Source: Alteribacillus iranensis (lineage in GTDB: Bacteria > Bacillota > Bacilli > Bacillales > Marinococcaceae). Taken from it: 64,000 bases of DNA. The position numbers were made by a program, and so were the translations under genes. A model generated the notes under the pieces. That model was not told the origin of the DNA. It searched no databases and saw nothing but the letters and a program-made list of their open reading frames with translations. The DNA lies in NCBI RefSeq assembly GCF_900113025.1, contig NZ_FONT01000001.1:62001-126000 (forward strand), in the 5' to 3' direction. Shown piece after piece: positions 40,898-50,178 of this stretch. Each line of letters begins with the position of its first letter. Within the stretch, counting starts at the first letter, position 1.

Positions 40898-41104
40898 ATG
40901 ACGAAAAAAATCATTGGTTCTTTGTTTGTCATCTCCATGGTGTTTACGTGTGGAGCATTTATGAATGAATATGTAGAACAAAAACGTTTGGATAAGTTTC
41001 ATTCAACAAGTGATCCGCTCGTTCCCTTGGCAAATTCTTATGAAGGAAAAACCATCAACTTAGAACCACGCGAATATGCAACAATAAAAAGCCTTTCCAG
41101 TTAA
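40898..41104 (+). CDS. Small exported or membrane-anchored hypothetical protein (68 aa)
   Basis: A 68-residue protein with a signal-like start (MTKKIIGSLFVISMVFTCGAF) and a short polar body. The Cys at residue 18 could be a lipobox (VFTCG), though it is a poor match. AAAGGAG precedes the ATG by about eight nt. Its stop lies in the loop of a terminator. I do not recognise it. It stands alone between the mrp operon and sda. Confidence 0.65.
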   Translation: MTKKIIGSLFVISMVFTCGAFMNEYVEQKRLDKFHSTSDPLVPLANSYEGKTINLEPREYATIKSLSS

Positions 41105-41127
41105 ACCACTGGAAAGGCGATATTTTT
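41091..41127. terminator. Terminator between the 68-aa gene and sda
   Basis: GCCTTTCCAG-ttaaacca-CTGGAAAGGC with TATTTTT following and AAAAA preceding, so it may serve both convergent genes. The stop codon of the plus-strand gene is in the loop. Confidence 0.8.
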
Positions 41128-41141
41128 CAATTTACATTTTA

Positions 41142-41294
41142 TTATCGGCTAATCGATACGGGTCGATAGTTACCCATCAGTAAAGAGCGTTTTCTTAATT
41201 CTTTTTCAATCAAAGTTACAAAATCATCTTCCAGTTCCAATTGAATGGCTTTTTCATAGGCTTCTACCAGCAAATCATCTGACAGCTGTTCCAT
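41142..41294 (-). CDS. sda: Sporulation checkpoint inhibitor Sda
   Basis: A 50-residue protein starting MEQLSDDLLVEAYEKAIQ and containing LEDDFVTLIEKELRKRSL, clearly the helical hairpin of Sda. Sda binds histidine kinase KinA and blocks sporulation when DNA is damaged or replication has just begun. GGAGGTG lies seven nt before the ATG on the minus strand. As in B. subtilis it is divergent from yqeG, and its upstream region carries DnaA boxes. Confidence 0.9.
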   Translation of the reverse strand: MEQLSDDLLVEAYEKAIQLELEDDFVTLIEKELRKRSLLMGNYRPVSISR

Positions 41295-41400
41295 TTAAGA
41301 AAAACACCTCCTTACTATAACCGCGCACTCCAATATGGAATATGTACGGTTTAACACACATTTAGTTTAGCATTTTAGTGTTGAGAGAACAATCGTTCGT

Positions 41401-41500
41401 TTATCCACAATTGTTAGTGGATAAACTGTTTATACATTTAGGATAATTAGCAATAAAGTTAATTACATACGTGTTAATAGTGTTGAAAAAGTTATCCACA
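41401..41500. promoter_or_regulatory. DnaA-box cluster between sda and yqeG
   Basis: Perfect TTATCCACA at 41401-41409 and 41492-41500, and an inverted near-match AGTGGATAA (TTATCCACT) at 41416-41424. In B. subtilis DnaA binds the sda-yqeG intergenic region and ties sda expression to replication initiation. The 354-nt gap otherwise holds only AT-rich promoter-like sequence. Confidence 0.85.
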
Positions 41501-41648
41501 AATAAGAGTGTGTAAAAATTTGTCGAAAAGTTTTAGGAATAATAAAGATAACCCTTTTCCTGCTACTAATTGAAAAAAAACGGCATAAACGATATACTTT
41601 CAGTTTAGCGGGACGATCGGAAATATATTAAATTAAAGGGTGTCTAAG

Positions 41649-42164
41649 GTGCTAAAGTATTTTATTCCAAATGAATATATACCTTCAGTTTTTGATTTAG
41701 ATCTTGAGGAATTACGTGCTAGAAATATTAAAGGAATTATTACAGATTTAGATAACACTTTGGTAGAATGGGACCGGCCGGATGCGACTCCCAAGTTATT
41801 GGAATGGCTGAAGCTCATGCGTACGGAAGGCTTCCAAGTTACCATCGTTTCGAATAATAACAAGGAACGAGTGAGCTCATTCTCAGAACCAACGGGCATC
41901 CAGTTCATTCATTCGGCTAGAAAACCACTTCGGAGAGCCTTTCTCAAAGCATGTAAACGTATGGGGCTTGCAAAAGATGAAGTCGTGGTGGTCGGAGATC
42001 AAGTACTAACAGACGTATTCGGAGGGAACAGAGCTGGTTTTTATACGGTTCTAGTAGTACCTATTGCCTCGACAGACGGATTTTTAACGAGAGTGAACAG
42101 AAAAGTGGAAAGAAGGGTCCTTAAGCGTTTGCGAGATAAAGGGCTGATTCAATGGGAGGAATAA
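41649..42164 (+). CDS. yqeG: YqeG family HAD IIIA-type phosphatase
   Basis: A 171-residue HAD phosphatase. The nucleophile motif is DLDNTLVEWD near residues 32-41, motif II IVSNNN, and motif III-IV VVVVGDQVLTDVFGGNRAG. Eukaryotic relatives dephosphorylate phosphatidylglycerophosphate; the bacterial substrate is not settled. I chose GTG 41649 because AAAGGG lies eight nt upstream; GTG 41640 is too close to it. First gene of the yqeG-yqeM operon. Confidence 0.92.
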   Translation: MLKYFIPNEYIPSVFDLDLEELRARNIKGIITDLDNTLVEWDRPDATPKLLEWLKLMRTEGFQVTIVSNNNKERVSSFSEPTGIQFIHSARKPLRRAFLKACKRMGLAKDEVVVVGDQVLTDVFGGNRAGFYTVLVVPIASTDGFLTRVNRKVERRVLKRLRDKGLIQWEE

Positions 42165-42169
42165 CCTAA

Positions 42170-43276
42170 ATGAATGAGACTATTGTTTGTTCTGGGTGCG
42201 GGACAGAAATTCAAACTGAAAATAAAGAAGGCGCCGGATACACACCACCTTCTGCTTTAAACCGCGAGACTGTCATTTGCCAACGTTGTTTTCGGTTAAA
42301 GCATTATAATGAAGTACAAGACGTACCATTGGATAATAAAGACTTTACTAACAAGCTGCATAAGCTGGGGCAAAGAGATGTGTTAGTAGTAAAAGTTGTT
42401 GATCTCTTTGATTTTGAAGGCAGTTGGATTCCAGGCTTTCAAAGGTATGTCGGAAATAATGATGTACTTATACTGGCGAATAAAGTAGATCTTCTACCCA
42501 AATCAACAAACCATTCGAAATTAAAAAGGTGGATTGCACGAGAAGCAAAAGAACATGGATTACGTACGGAAAGTATTATGTTAATCAGTGCTAGTAAAAA
42601 TCAGGGGATACAAGAGGCAGCGGCTGCGATTGATAAGATCAGAGACGGTCGAGACGTCTATGTTACTGGTTGTACGAATGTAGGGAAATCGACGTTCATC
42701 AATAAAATTATTCAAAATGTCAGTGGCGAAGATCAATCGATTATTACTACCTCACACTTTCCTGGTACTACGCTTGATATGATTAATATTCCTCTTGACG
42801 ATGGAAGTAATCTTTACGATACGCCAGGAATAATAAATAATAAACAAATAGCACATTTTGTAAGTAAAAAGGAACTGCAGCAGGTAACCCCTGCTAAAGA
42901 AATTAAACCGAGGATTTTTCAGTTGAATGAAGGGCAATCATTATTTGTAGGAGCATTAGCGCGCTTTGACTTTAAACAAGGGAGTTCAAATTCCTTTGTT
43001 GGATATTTTTCAAATGAATTACCAATCCATCGGACAAAATTAGAAAATGCTGATGAATTATATGAAAAGCATTCTGGTGAGTTATTGTCCCCTCCAGGAC
43101 CGGAGACCCTGAAGACTATGCCCCCGCTCATTAAACATGAGTTTACAATTAAAAAGCCAAAGACAGATATCGTAATTGCTGGATTAGGGTGGTTATCTGT
43201 AACAGAGAGTGGAGCAGAAGTGACTGTTTATCTCCCTAAAGGTGTAGGTGTTTCTATAAGAGAGGCGATTATTTAA
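42170..43276 (+). CDS. yqeH: Ribosome biogenesis GTPase YqeH
   Basis: A circularly permuted GTPase for 30S assembly, 368 residues. The N-terminal zinc knuckle has CSGCG and CQRC; the G motifs appear as G4 NKVDLL, then G1 GCTNVGKSTF, then G3 DTPG, the permuted order. The stop and the aroE ATG share a base (TAATG). Confidence 0.95.
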   Translation: MNETIVCSGCGTEIQTENKEGAGYTPPSALNRETVICQRCFRLKHYNEVQDVPLDNKDFTNKLHKLGQRDVLVVKVVDLFDFEGSWIPGFQRYVGNNDVLILANKVDLLPKSTNHSKLKRWIAREAKEHGLRTESIMLISASKNQGIQEAAAAIDKIRDGRDVYVTGCTNVGKSTFINKIIQNVSGEDQSIITTSHFPGTTLDMINIPLDDGSNLYDTPGIINNKQIAHFVSKKELQQVTPAKEIKPRIFQLNEGQSLFVGALARFDFKQGSSNSFVGYFSNELPIHRTKLENADELYEKHSGELLSPPGPETLKTMPPLIKHEFTIKKPKTDIVIAGLGWLSVTESGAEVTVYLPKGVGVSIREAII

Positions 43277-44145
43277 TGTGGACAAAAAAAGCTGAGAAAT
43301 TATTTGGACTTATTGGATATCCAACTGGTCACTCTATGTCACCAACTATGCATAATGAACAGTTTCGAGTGAAAGAGCTTCCGTATTATTATCACGCTTT
43401 TAACGTACATCCCGACCATTTAAAAGAAGCAGTAGATGGAATGAAAGCTTTAGGTGTGTCGGGCTTCAATGTAACTGTTCCTCATAAAGTAGCTGTTATG
43501 GATTACTTAGATAAAATAGATGAAGAAGCAGAGATTATAGGAGCGGTGAATACAGTCGTAAATGAAAACGGACAATGGGTTGGATATAACACAGATGGCC
43601 GTGGGTATGTAGATTCTCTGAAACGGGTAATTGGTGACCAGTTAAAAGAGAGCGATATTCTTGTAGTAGGAGCTGGGGGAGCTTCCCGGGCCGTTGTTAC
43701 TGCATTAGCCTTGTACGGAGTAGCGTCCATAACAATCACGAACCGTACCGTTGCCAAGGCGGAAGAAATTCGCCGCATGCTGCCGGAGAACTATCATATA
43801 AATGTGCTTAATAAAACGGATGCTGAATCACAAACGTCTACGTACGATGTAATTGTTAACACGACTTCCGTTGGGATGTACCCCCACGTAAATGAAACTC
43901 CTTGGGTATCAGAAGGGCTAAAGAGAGGTTGTCTGTGCAGTGATCTCATTTACAACCCTCTCCAAACGAGATGGCTGGAAGAAGCGGCGGCAAATGGAGC
44001 AAACACAATAAATGGAGTAGGCATGTTTGTTGGTCAGGGGGCACTTGCTTTTCAAAAGTGGACAGGGATCGAACCGGATACAGATAGGATGACAGAGGTT
44101 GTTGTAGAAGAGTTAGGAGGAAAGAAATCAGATGCTTACCGGTAA
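43276..44145 (+). CDS. aroE: Shikimate dehydrogenase
   Basis: AroE reduces 3-dehydroshikimate with NADPH. The 289 residues include GYPTGHSMSPTMHNEQF (substrate site) near residue 14, NVTVPHKVAVMDYLD with catalytic Lys near 70, NTDGRGYVDSL, and the nucleotide loop VVGAGGASRAVV. Overlaps yhbY by 14 nt. Confidence 0.95.
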   Translation: MWTKKAEKLFGLIGYPTGHSMSPTMHNEQFRVKELPYYYHAFNVHPDHLKEAVDGMKALGVSGFNVTVPHKVAVMDYLDKIDEEAEIIGAVNTVVNENGQWVGYNTDGRGYVDSLKRVIGDQLKESDILVVGAGGASRAVVTALALYGVASITITNRTVAKAEEIRRMLPENYHINVLNKTDAESQTSTYDVIVNTTSVGMYPHVNETPWVSEGLKRGCLCSDLIYNPLQTRWLEEAAANGANTINGVGMFVGQGALAFQKWTGIEPDTDRMTEVVVEELGGKKSDAYR

Positions 44146-44425
44146 ACAAAAACGGTATTTGCGTAAAAAAGCTCACCATTTAAAGCCTGTATTTCAAATT
44201 GGGAAAGCAGGGGTGAACGATAATTTAATTAAACAGACGTTAGATGCTCTTGAAGCGAGAGAATTGATAAAATTAAACGTGCTTCAAAATTGCGCCGAAG
44301 ACAAGCATTTCGTTGCAGAGGCAATAGCTGAAGGGGCAAAAGCAGATATAGTGCAAATTATTGGGAGTACTATCATTTTGTACAAAGAATCAACAGAAAA
44401 TAAGAGAATTGAATTACCGAATTAA
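44132..44425 (+). CDS. yhbY: CRM-domain RNA-binding protein YhbY/YqeI
   Basis: A 97-residue single CRM domain (LTGKQKRYLRKKAHHLKPV, then QIGKAGVNDNLIKQTLDALE) that binds pre-50S particles. It begins inside the end of aroE and precedes nadD by 12 nt. Confidence 0.92.
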   Translation: MLTGKQKRYLRKKAHHLKPVFQIGKAGVNDNLIKQTLDALEARELIKLNVLQNCAEDKHFVAEAIAEGAKADIVQIIGSTIILYKESTENKRIELPN

Positions 44426-44437
44426 AGGGGAGAAAGA

Positions 44438-45031
44438 ATGACGGAGAAAATAGGTCTTATGGGAGGGACATTTGATCCTCCTCATGTCGCCCACTTACTA
44501 ATCGCACAGGAGACGTTATCCAGTCTTGGTTTGGATGAAATTTGGTTTATTCCCGCCAATATCCCCCCGCATAAGACGAGAAACCATCTCACTACGTCTG
44601 AAGATCGTTTGCAGATGACGCAAAGAGCGGTGAATAGCAATACGAAGTTTCATGTGTGTGACATAGAGTTTGATCGGTCAGGCCCTTCTTATACCATCGA
44701 TACAGTAAAGGAGTTAAAAAGAAGACATCCAGCTGACTACTATTTTATTATCGGTGGAGATATGGCGGAACAGCTCCACACATGGAAGGATATTTCCACA
44801 TTAAATACATTAGTAACATTTGTTGTTGCAGAACGCCCCGGTTATTATGCTGGAAAATGTGAAATAGAGGGTATAGAACATATAAAGGTGCCCCAGCTTG
44901 ATATTTCATCCACTCTGATTCGTGAGAGATGCAGGAAAGGTGAAAATATACGGTATTTTGTACCAGAGGATGTTAGGGATTGGATTAGGGAGAGAGAGCT
45001 ATATGGATATCGACCAAAAAACAGCACTTAA
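44438..45031 (+). CDS. nadD: Nicotinate-nucleotide adenylyltransferase
   Basis: NadD makes deamido-NAD from NaMN and ATP. The 197 residues have the nucleotidyltransferase motif MGGTFDPPHVAHLL near residue 8 and ISSTLIRERC near residue 150. AAAGGGGAGA precedes the ATG. The end overlaps yqeK by 29 nt. Confidence 0.95.
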   Translation: MTEKIGLMGGTFDPPHVAHLLIAQETLSSLGLDEIWFIPANIPPHKTRNHLTTSEDRLQMTQRAVNSNTKFHVCDIEFDRSGPSYTIDTVKELKRRHPADYYFIIGGDMAEQLHTWKDISTLNTLVTFVVAERPGYYAGKCEIEGIEHIKVPQLDISSTLIRERCRKGENIRYFVPEDVRDWIRERELYGYRPKNST

Positions 45032-45590
45032 ATTAGTAAAACCTCATTTAACAAATAAACGATATATCCATACCGTTGGGGTCATGAACACTGCGGTCAA
45101 CCTAGCTCATCGGTATGAAGTAAACACCAATAAAGCGAAAATGGCGGCCATCTTTCATGATTATGCCAAGTACCGTTCTGTGGAGGAAATGCGAGAAATT
45201 ATTCAAAAGAACGGCTGGGATGAAAGGTTCATTCAGTTTAACAATGAGTTATTACATGCTCCTGCTGGTTCCTATCTGGTGGAGAAGGAAATTGGAATTA
45301 AAGACAGTGAGATATTATCGGCAATCTTCTGGCATACTACGGGTAAAGCAAATATGGATCCTTTAGAGAAGGTCATTTTTTTAGCAGATTATATCGAACC
45401 GAATCGAAATTTCCCGGGAGTCAAGGAAGTTAGAGAACAAGCTGAAGTTGATTTAGACCGGGCCGTATTAATGGCACTTCATAACACTGTTCTTTTTTTG
45501 ATGAGCAAGGAAGAACCGGTATTCCCAGAGACACTTCATGCTTATAATGACCTGGTTTTGGAAATATCTAAACAAAATAAGAAAGGATGA
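45003..45590 (+). CDS. yqeK: HD-domain hydrolase YqeK
   Basis: A 195-residue HD protein; homologues in Bacillus and Staphylococcus hydrolyse diadenosine tetraphosphate symmetrically. Metal ligands are in YIHTVGVM near residue 20, FHDYAKYR near 49, HAPAG near 81 and IFWHTTGK near 104. ATG 45003 aligns with the family start; a longer upstream frame merely reads through nadD. Confidence 0.92.
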   Translation: MDIDQKTALKLVKPHLTNKRYIHTVGVMNTAVNLAHRYEVNTNKAKMAAIFHDYAKYRSVEEMREIIQKNGWDERFIQFNNELLHAPAGSYLVEKEIGIKDSEILSAIFWHTTGKANMDPLEKVIFLADYIEPNRNFPGVKEVREQAEVDLDRAVLMALHNTVLFLMSKEEPVFPETLHAYNDLVLEISKQNKKG

Positions 45591-45599
45591 AAATATAGG

Positions 45600-45956
45600 A
45601 TGGAAGAGAAACCCCTGTTAACTTTGGCAGCTCGTGCGGCTGATGAGAAGAAAGCGGAACACCTTATAGCACTTGATATGAGAGGTATCTCTCTTATCGC
45701 TGACTTCTTCTTGATTGGACATGGTAATTCTTATAAACAAGTTCAAGCTATTGCCCAGGAAATAAAGAAGAAAGCTCAGGAGGAGGGGTATGAAGTAAAG
45801 CGTCTTGAAGGCTATGATGAGGCAAAATGGGTGCTGATCGACTTAGGAGACGTCATCGTCCATGTTTTCCACAAAGACGAACGGCATTATTACAATTTAG
45901 AAAAATTATGGGGAGACGCAGGAGTAGTTGAACTAGAAACTGTTTTATCCTATTAG
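45600..45956 (+). CDS. rsfS: Ribosome silencing factor RsfS
   Basis: A 118-residue RsfS/Iojap protein that binds uL14 and prevents subunit joining when nutrients are scarce. The core LDMRGISLIADFFLIGHGNS and WVLIDLGDVIVHVFHKDERHYY is canonical. Confidence 0.95.
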   Translation: MEEKPLLTLAARAADEKKAEHLIALDMRGISLIADFFLIGHGNSYKQVQAIAQEIKKKAQEEGYEVKRLEGYDEAKWVLIDLGDVIVHVFHKDERHYYNLEKLWGDAGVVELETVLSY

Positions 45957-45968
45957 GGGTTCGAAAAA

Positions 45969-46724
45969 ATGATGTATAAAGGGTTTGCAAATGTTTATGA
46001 CGAATTAATGGCCGATGCCCCCTATTCAAGCTGGCTGACATGGGTAGAGACGACACTTAAAGAAGAACAGCTTCAAGAACCGAAAATACTAGAAGTAGGG
46101 TGTGGAACAGGAACCATTTTAGCAAGCTTGTGTGAAAAAGGCTACCAGGCAGAAGGCTTGGATGTGTCGGAAGATATGCTGGCGGTTGCAGATCAAAAGC
46201 TGAAAAATAAGGGACTTCAGGCGTTATTGACATGTCAAGATATGCGTTATTTCGACATGGGCAAGCAATTTGACGTAATTATCGTGTTGTGTGACTCATT
46301 AAATTATCTCACTTCTATAAATGATATGGAGAAAGCTCTAAAGACGATTTGGGACCACTTGCGTCCAGGTGGGAAACTCCTGTTTGACGTCCATTCTCTT
46401 TATTATGTGAATAACGTTTTATCTTACTATTCTGTTGCAGATGCAGCAGAAGATATATCTTATATATGGAATGTATTTCCGACGGATGCCCCGGGAGAAG
46501 TGGAGCATGAGTTGTCAATTTTTACTCAACGTCAAGACAGCTTATATATAAGGTATGACGAACTCCATCGTCAGCGGGCTTATTCCATGAATGATTACCG
46601 TTCTGTAATAAAAGAATGCGGGTTTTCAATAAAAAGGATAACTGCAGATTTCACCAGTGAAGCACCAGTAGAAACAAGCGAACGTCTTTTTTTCAATGTA
46701 GAAAAGATTTTACAAAACCCTTAG
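45969..46724 (+). CDS. yqeM: SAM-dependent methyltransferase YqeM
   Basis: A 251-residue class I methyltransferase. SAM motif I is ILEVGCGTGTILASL near residues 39-53, motif II DVIIVLCDSLNYL, and a post-motif LRPGGKLLFDVHS. It closes the yqeG operon, as in B. subtilis; the substrate is unknown. Confidence 0.88.
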   Translation: MMYKGFANVYDELMADAPYSSWLTWVETTLKEEQLQEPKILEVGCGTGTILASLCEKGYQAEGLDVSEDMLAVADQKLKNKGLQALLTCQDMRYFDMGKQFDVIIVLCDSLNYLTSINDMEKALKTIWDHLRPGGKLLFDVHSLYYVNNVLSYYSVADAAEDISYIWNVFPTDAPGEVEHELSIFTQRQDSLYIRYDELHRQRAYSMNDYRSVIKECGFSIKRITADFTSEAPVETSERLFFNVEKILQNP

Positions 46725-46752
46725 GAGAGGGTAAGATAATGATAATCTCTAT

Positions 46753-46781
46753 AAAAAAGACGGAATTAATACCGTCTTTTT
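46753..46781. terminator. Terminator after the yqeG-yqeM operon
   Basis: AAAAAAGACGG-aattaata-CCGTCTTTTT; A and T runs on both sides allow bidirectional use. Confidence 0.85.
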
Positions 46782-46819
46782 GAAGTTGGAAAATATATCA
46801 TTTTATCGGGTTTTCGAGG

Positions 46820-46936
46820 TTAAGTCACCGTCGTGGTGTGAGGTCGATTCCTTACATTGTGGGGTGGGCCTGCCCGGCGGTTCTCCAGCGATTGTCGCTT
46901 AAAAGACAGGTACTCGGTGAAGGTTGAGCTCTGTCA
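46820..46936. other. GC-rich structured stretch between yqeM and comER
   Basis: No gene. Hairpins that can be drawn are CACC/GGTG (46826-46838), TGTGAGG-tcgatt-CCTTACA (46837-46856, resembling a degenerate tRNA T arm) and GACAG...CTGTC (46905-46935). The first two overlap and exclude each other. No promoter is obvious. It may be a decayed tRNA-like or other RNA remnant. Confidence 0.3.
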
Positions 46937-46976
46937 TACACTATATTCTTCCTCTTTCCCTTCCCCTATTATCAAG

Positions 46977-47813
46977 TTAACTTTTCTCTTCGTGCTGAAG
47001 TAATTTAATCATCTCTTGTTTGTCGACAGCAAACTTACGGTGAGTTTGTTGAAATACCTCTTCGAACATCCCTTCACTATACCTTTTTATTACTTTAATT
47101 CCTTCTCCTGTAATGCCTCCTGGAACATTTACTTTTTCTCTTAAGCTTCTCAAATCAAAATGACCTTGTTGCAGCAGGTGACCGTACGAAATCATCATTT
47201 TTTCAGCAAGCTGCTCTGCTTCTTCTAGTGTAATGGCTGTTTCAGTCACCGCAGCATAGATAAAACGCTCCAACAAGAGACTCATGAAGGCAGGACCACA
47301 GCTAACGATGTCGCTAGATGCTCTTAATACGTTATCAGAAACTTCCATAGGATCTGAAAAATGACTAATCCAATGCTTGAATTCTTTTCTCTCCTCTGCT
47401 TTCCACCCATTGCCAAACGTTAGTAGTAATGGTCCTTGCATTGTTTTGTTTACAATACTAGGGACAGTTCGTACCACACGTTGAGGCGGTAGTGTCTCTA
47501 AGTCCTCGAGAAGCACCGGGCTAGTGATGGTAGCCAAAATTTGTTTTTTTGATAAATGCGTCCTAAACGATTCGAGTAATGATTCATACTGTCCGGGTCG
47601 CACACACACAAATATAATATCTGTGTGTAAAAGGAGATCGGATAACTGAGAGGCTGCTGTGATGCGAGGAAATTTCGTTTGAAAATATTCACTGCGTTCT
47701 TTCGTTCGGTTATAAATCCATACGTTGCTTTCGTCAGATGCACCACTTTCAATTAGTATCTCTGTCAGCATTCCTCCCATGTTCCCCGTACCGATTACAC
47801 CTATCTTTTTCAC
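46977..47813 (-). CDS. comER: Late competence protein ComER
   Basis: A 278-residue member of the pyrroline-5-carboxylate reductase family (N-terminal Rossmann fold IGVIGTGNMGGMLTEILIES; C-terminal helical dimer domain with NVPGGITGEGIKVI). ComER is divergent from comEA in Bacillus and is linked to competence, sporulation and biofilm regulation rather than proline synthesis. The same arrangement holds here. Confidence 0.9.
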   Translation of the reverse strand: MKKIGVIGTGNMGGMLTEILIESGASDESNVWIYNRTKERSEYFQTKFPRITAASQLSDLLLHTDIIFVCVRPGQYESLLESFRTHLSKKQILATITSPVLLEDLETLPPQRVVRTVPSIVNKTMQGPLLLTFGNGWKAEERKEFKHWISHFSDPMEVSDNVLRASSDIVSCGPAFMSLLLERFIYAAVTETAITLEEAEQLAEKMMISYGHLLQQGHFDLRSLREKVNVPGGITGEGIKVIKRYSEGMFEEVFQQTHRKFAVDKQEMIKLLQHEEKS

Positions 47814-47912
47814 GCATTATCCCTCCTATATTTCCGTTCAAAAATGACTTCCCCATTTACATTATGTTCACCAGTATAAATATATGAGTCACTCTAAAAA
47901 GGAGCTGCATAT

Positions 47913-48545
47913 ATGAAGATGAAAAAAACAACTATCCTAACCTTGAGTTTTATTTCCATAATGATTGCAGGTACCCTGGTTTTTCTATATTTAGGAGAGA
48001 AGCATAAAGATGTGGAGTCTTTATCAGAAGAAGAGGAGTTACTAGAAATCCTGCAGGGGGCAGATGAGGGAAAAAACGACGAGAGCAGGATGGAAGAAAA
48101 CAAAGAAAAACCAATAAACATAATCATTGATGTGAAAGGGGAAGTAAACCAGCCAGGTGTTTACCGTTTAACAGAAGATAAGCGTGTGATCGATGCTATT
48201 GATAAAGCAGGAGGTATGACAGAGAAAGCAAACCCTAACCAAGTGAATTTCGCGGAGAAAATCAGAGATGAAATGGTAATTTATGTCCCTTCCGAGGATG
48301 AAGAGATGGAGGCGCCTATCGTGACAGCAGGAGGAGTGACAAACGGGGATGACAAAGTAAGAATTAACTATGCTTCTGAAAATGAGTTGGAAACGTTGCC
48401 AGGCATCGGTCCGGCAAAAGCTGAAGCCATTATTTCATACAGAGAAGAAAATGGTTTATTTACAACGGGGGAAGAATTAACCAACGTGTCTGGAATTGGA
48501 GAAAAGTCATGGGAAAAACTGAAAGATTTAATTACTGTTGATTGA
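47913..48545 (+). CDS. comEA: DNA receptor ComEA
   Basis: ComEA binds incoming double-stranded DNA at the membrane during transformation. The 210 residues have a membrane anchor at about 5-25, an acidic linker, an SLBB-like domain (IDVKGEVNQPGVYRLTEDKR) and a C-terminal double helix-hairpin-helix (LETLPGIGPAKAEAIISYR and LTNVSGIGEKSWEKLKDL). ComEB (dCMP deaminase) normally follows but is replaced here by a metY gene. Confidence 0.94.
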   Translation: MKMKKTTILTLSFISIMIAGTLVFLYLGEKHKDVESLSEEEELLEILQGADEGKNDESRMEENKEKPINIIIDVKGEVNQPGVYRLTEDKRVIDAIDKAGGMTEKANPNQVNFAEKIRDEMVIYVPSEDEEMEAPIVTAGGVTNGDDKVRINYASENELETLPGIGPAKAEAIISYREENGLFTTGEELTNVSGIGEKSWEKLKDLITVD

Positions 48546-48573
48546 TAAAGAGAAAGTAATTCGATAAAAATAG

Positions 48574-49923
<1,350 letters not shown>

Positions 49924-49930
49924 TAACTAT

Positions 49931-49958
49931 AAAAACAGCGGGCCCGCCCGCTGTTTTT
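49931..49958 (+). terminator. Terminator after metY
   Basis: AAAAACAGCGGGC-cc-GCCCGCTGTTTTT, a nearly perfect strong hairpin that separates metY from comEC. Confidence 0.9.
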
Positions 49959-50178
49959 CATAAAGGTTAATTTCTAAAAAATTGAAAACGAGTACTGAGG
50001 GAGCGATAAGTGCTTCTCTCGCCGATAGCGAAGCTCTTTCTGAGTGTTCAAACAACAAAGGTTGCGAGTACAGATTTCATAAAAAGAATCTGACTTTAGG
50101 CTGTTTTCACGCTTCTCAGCCTCAATCCATATAAGAGGAGGCGTATAAAAAATAATATTTTCTGTTTCAAAGAAGAAT

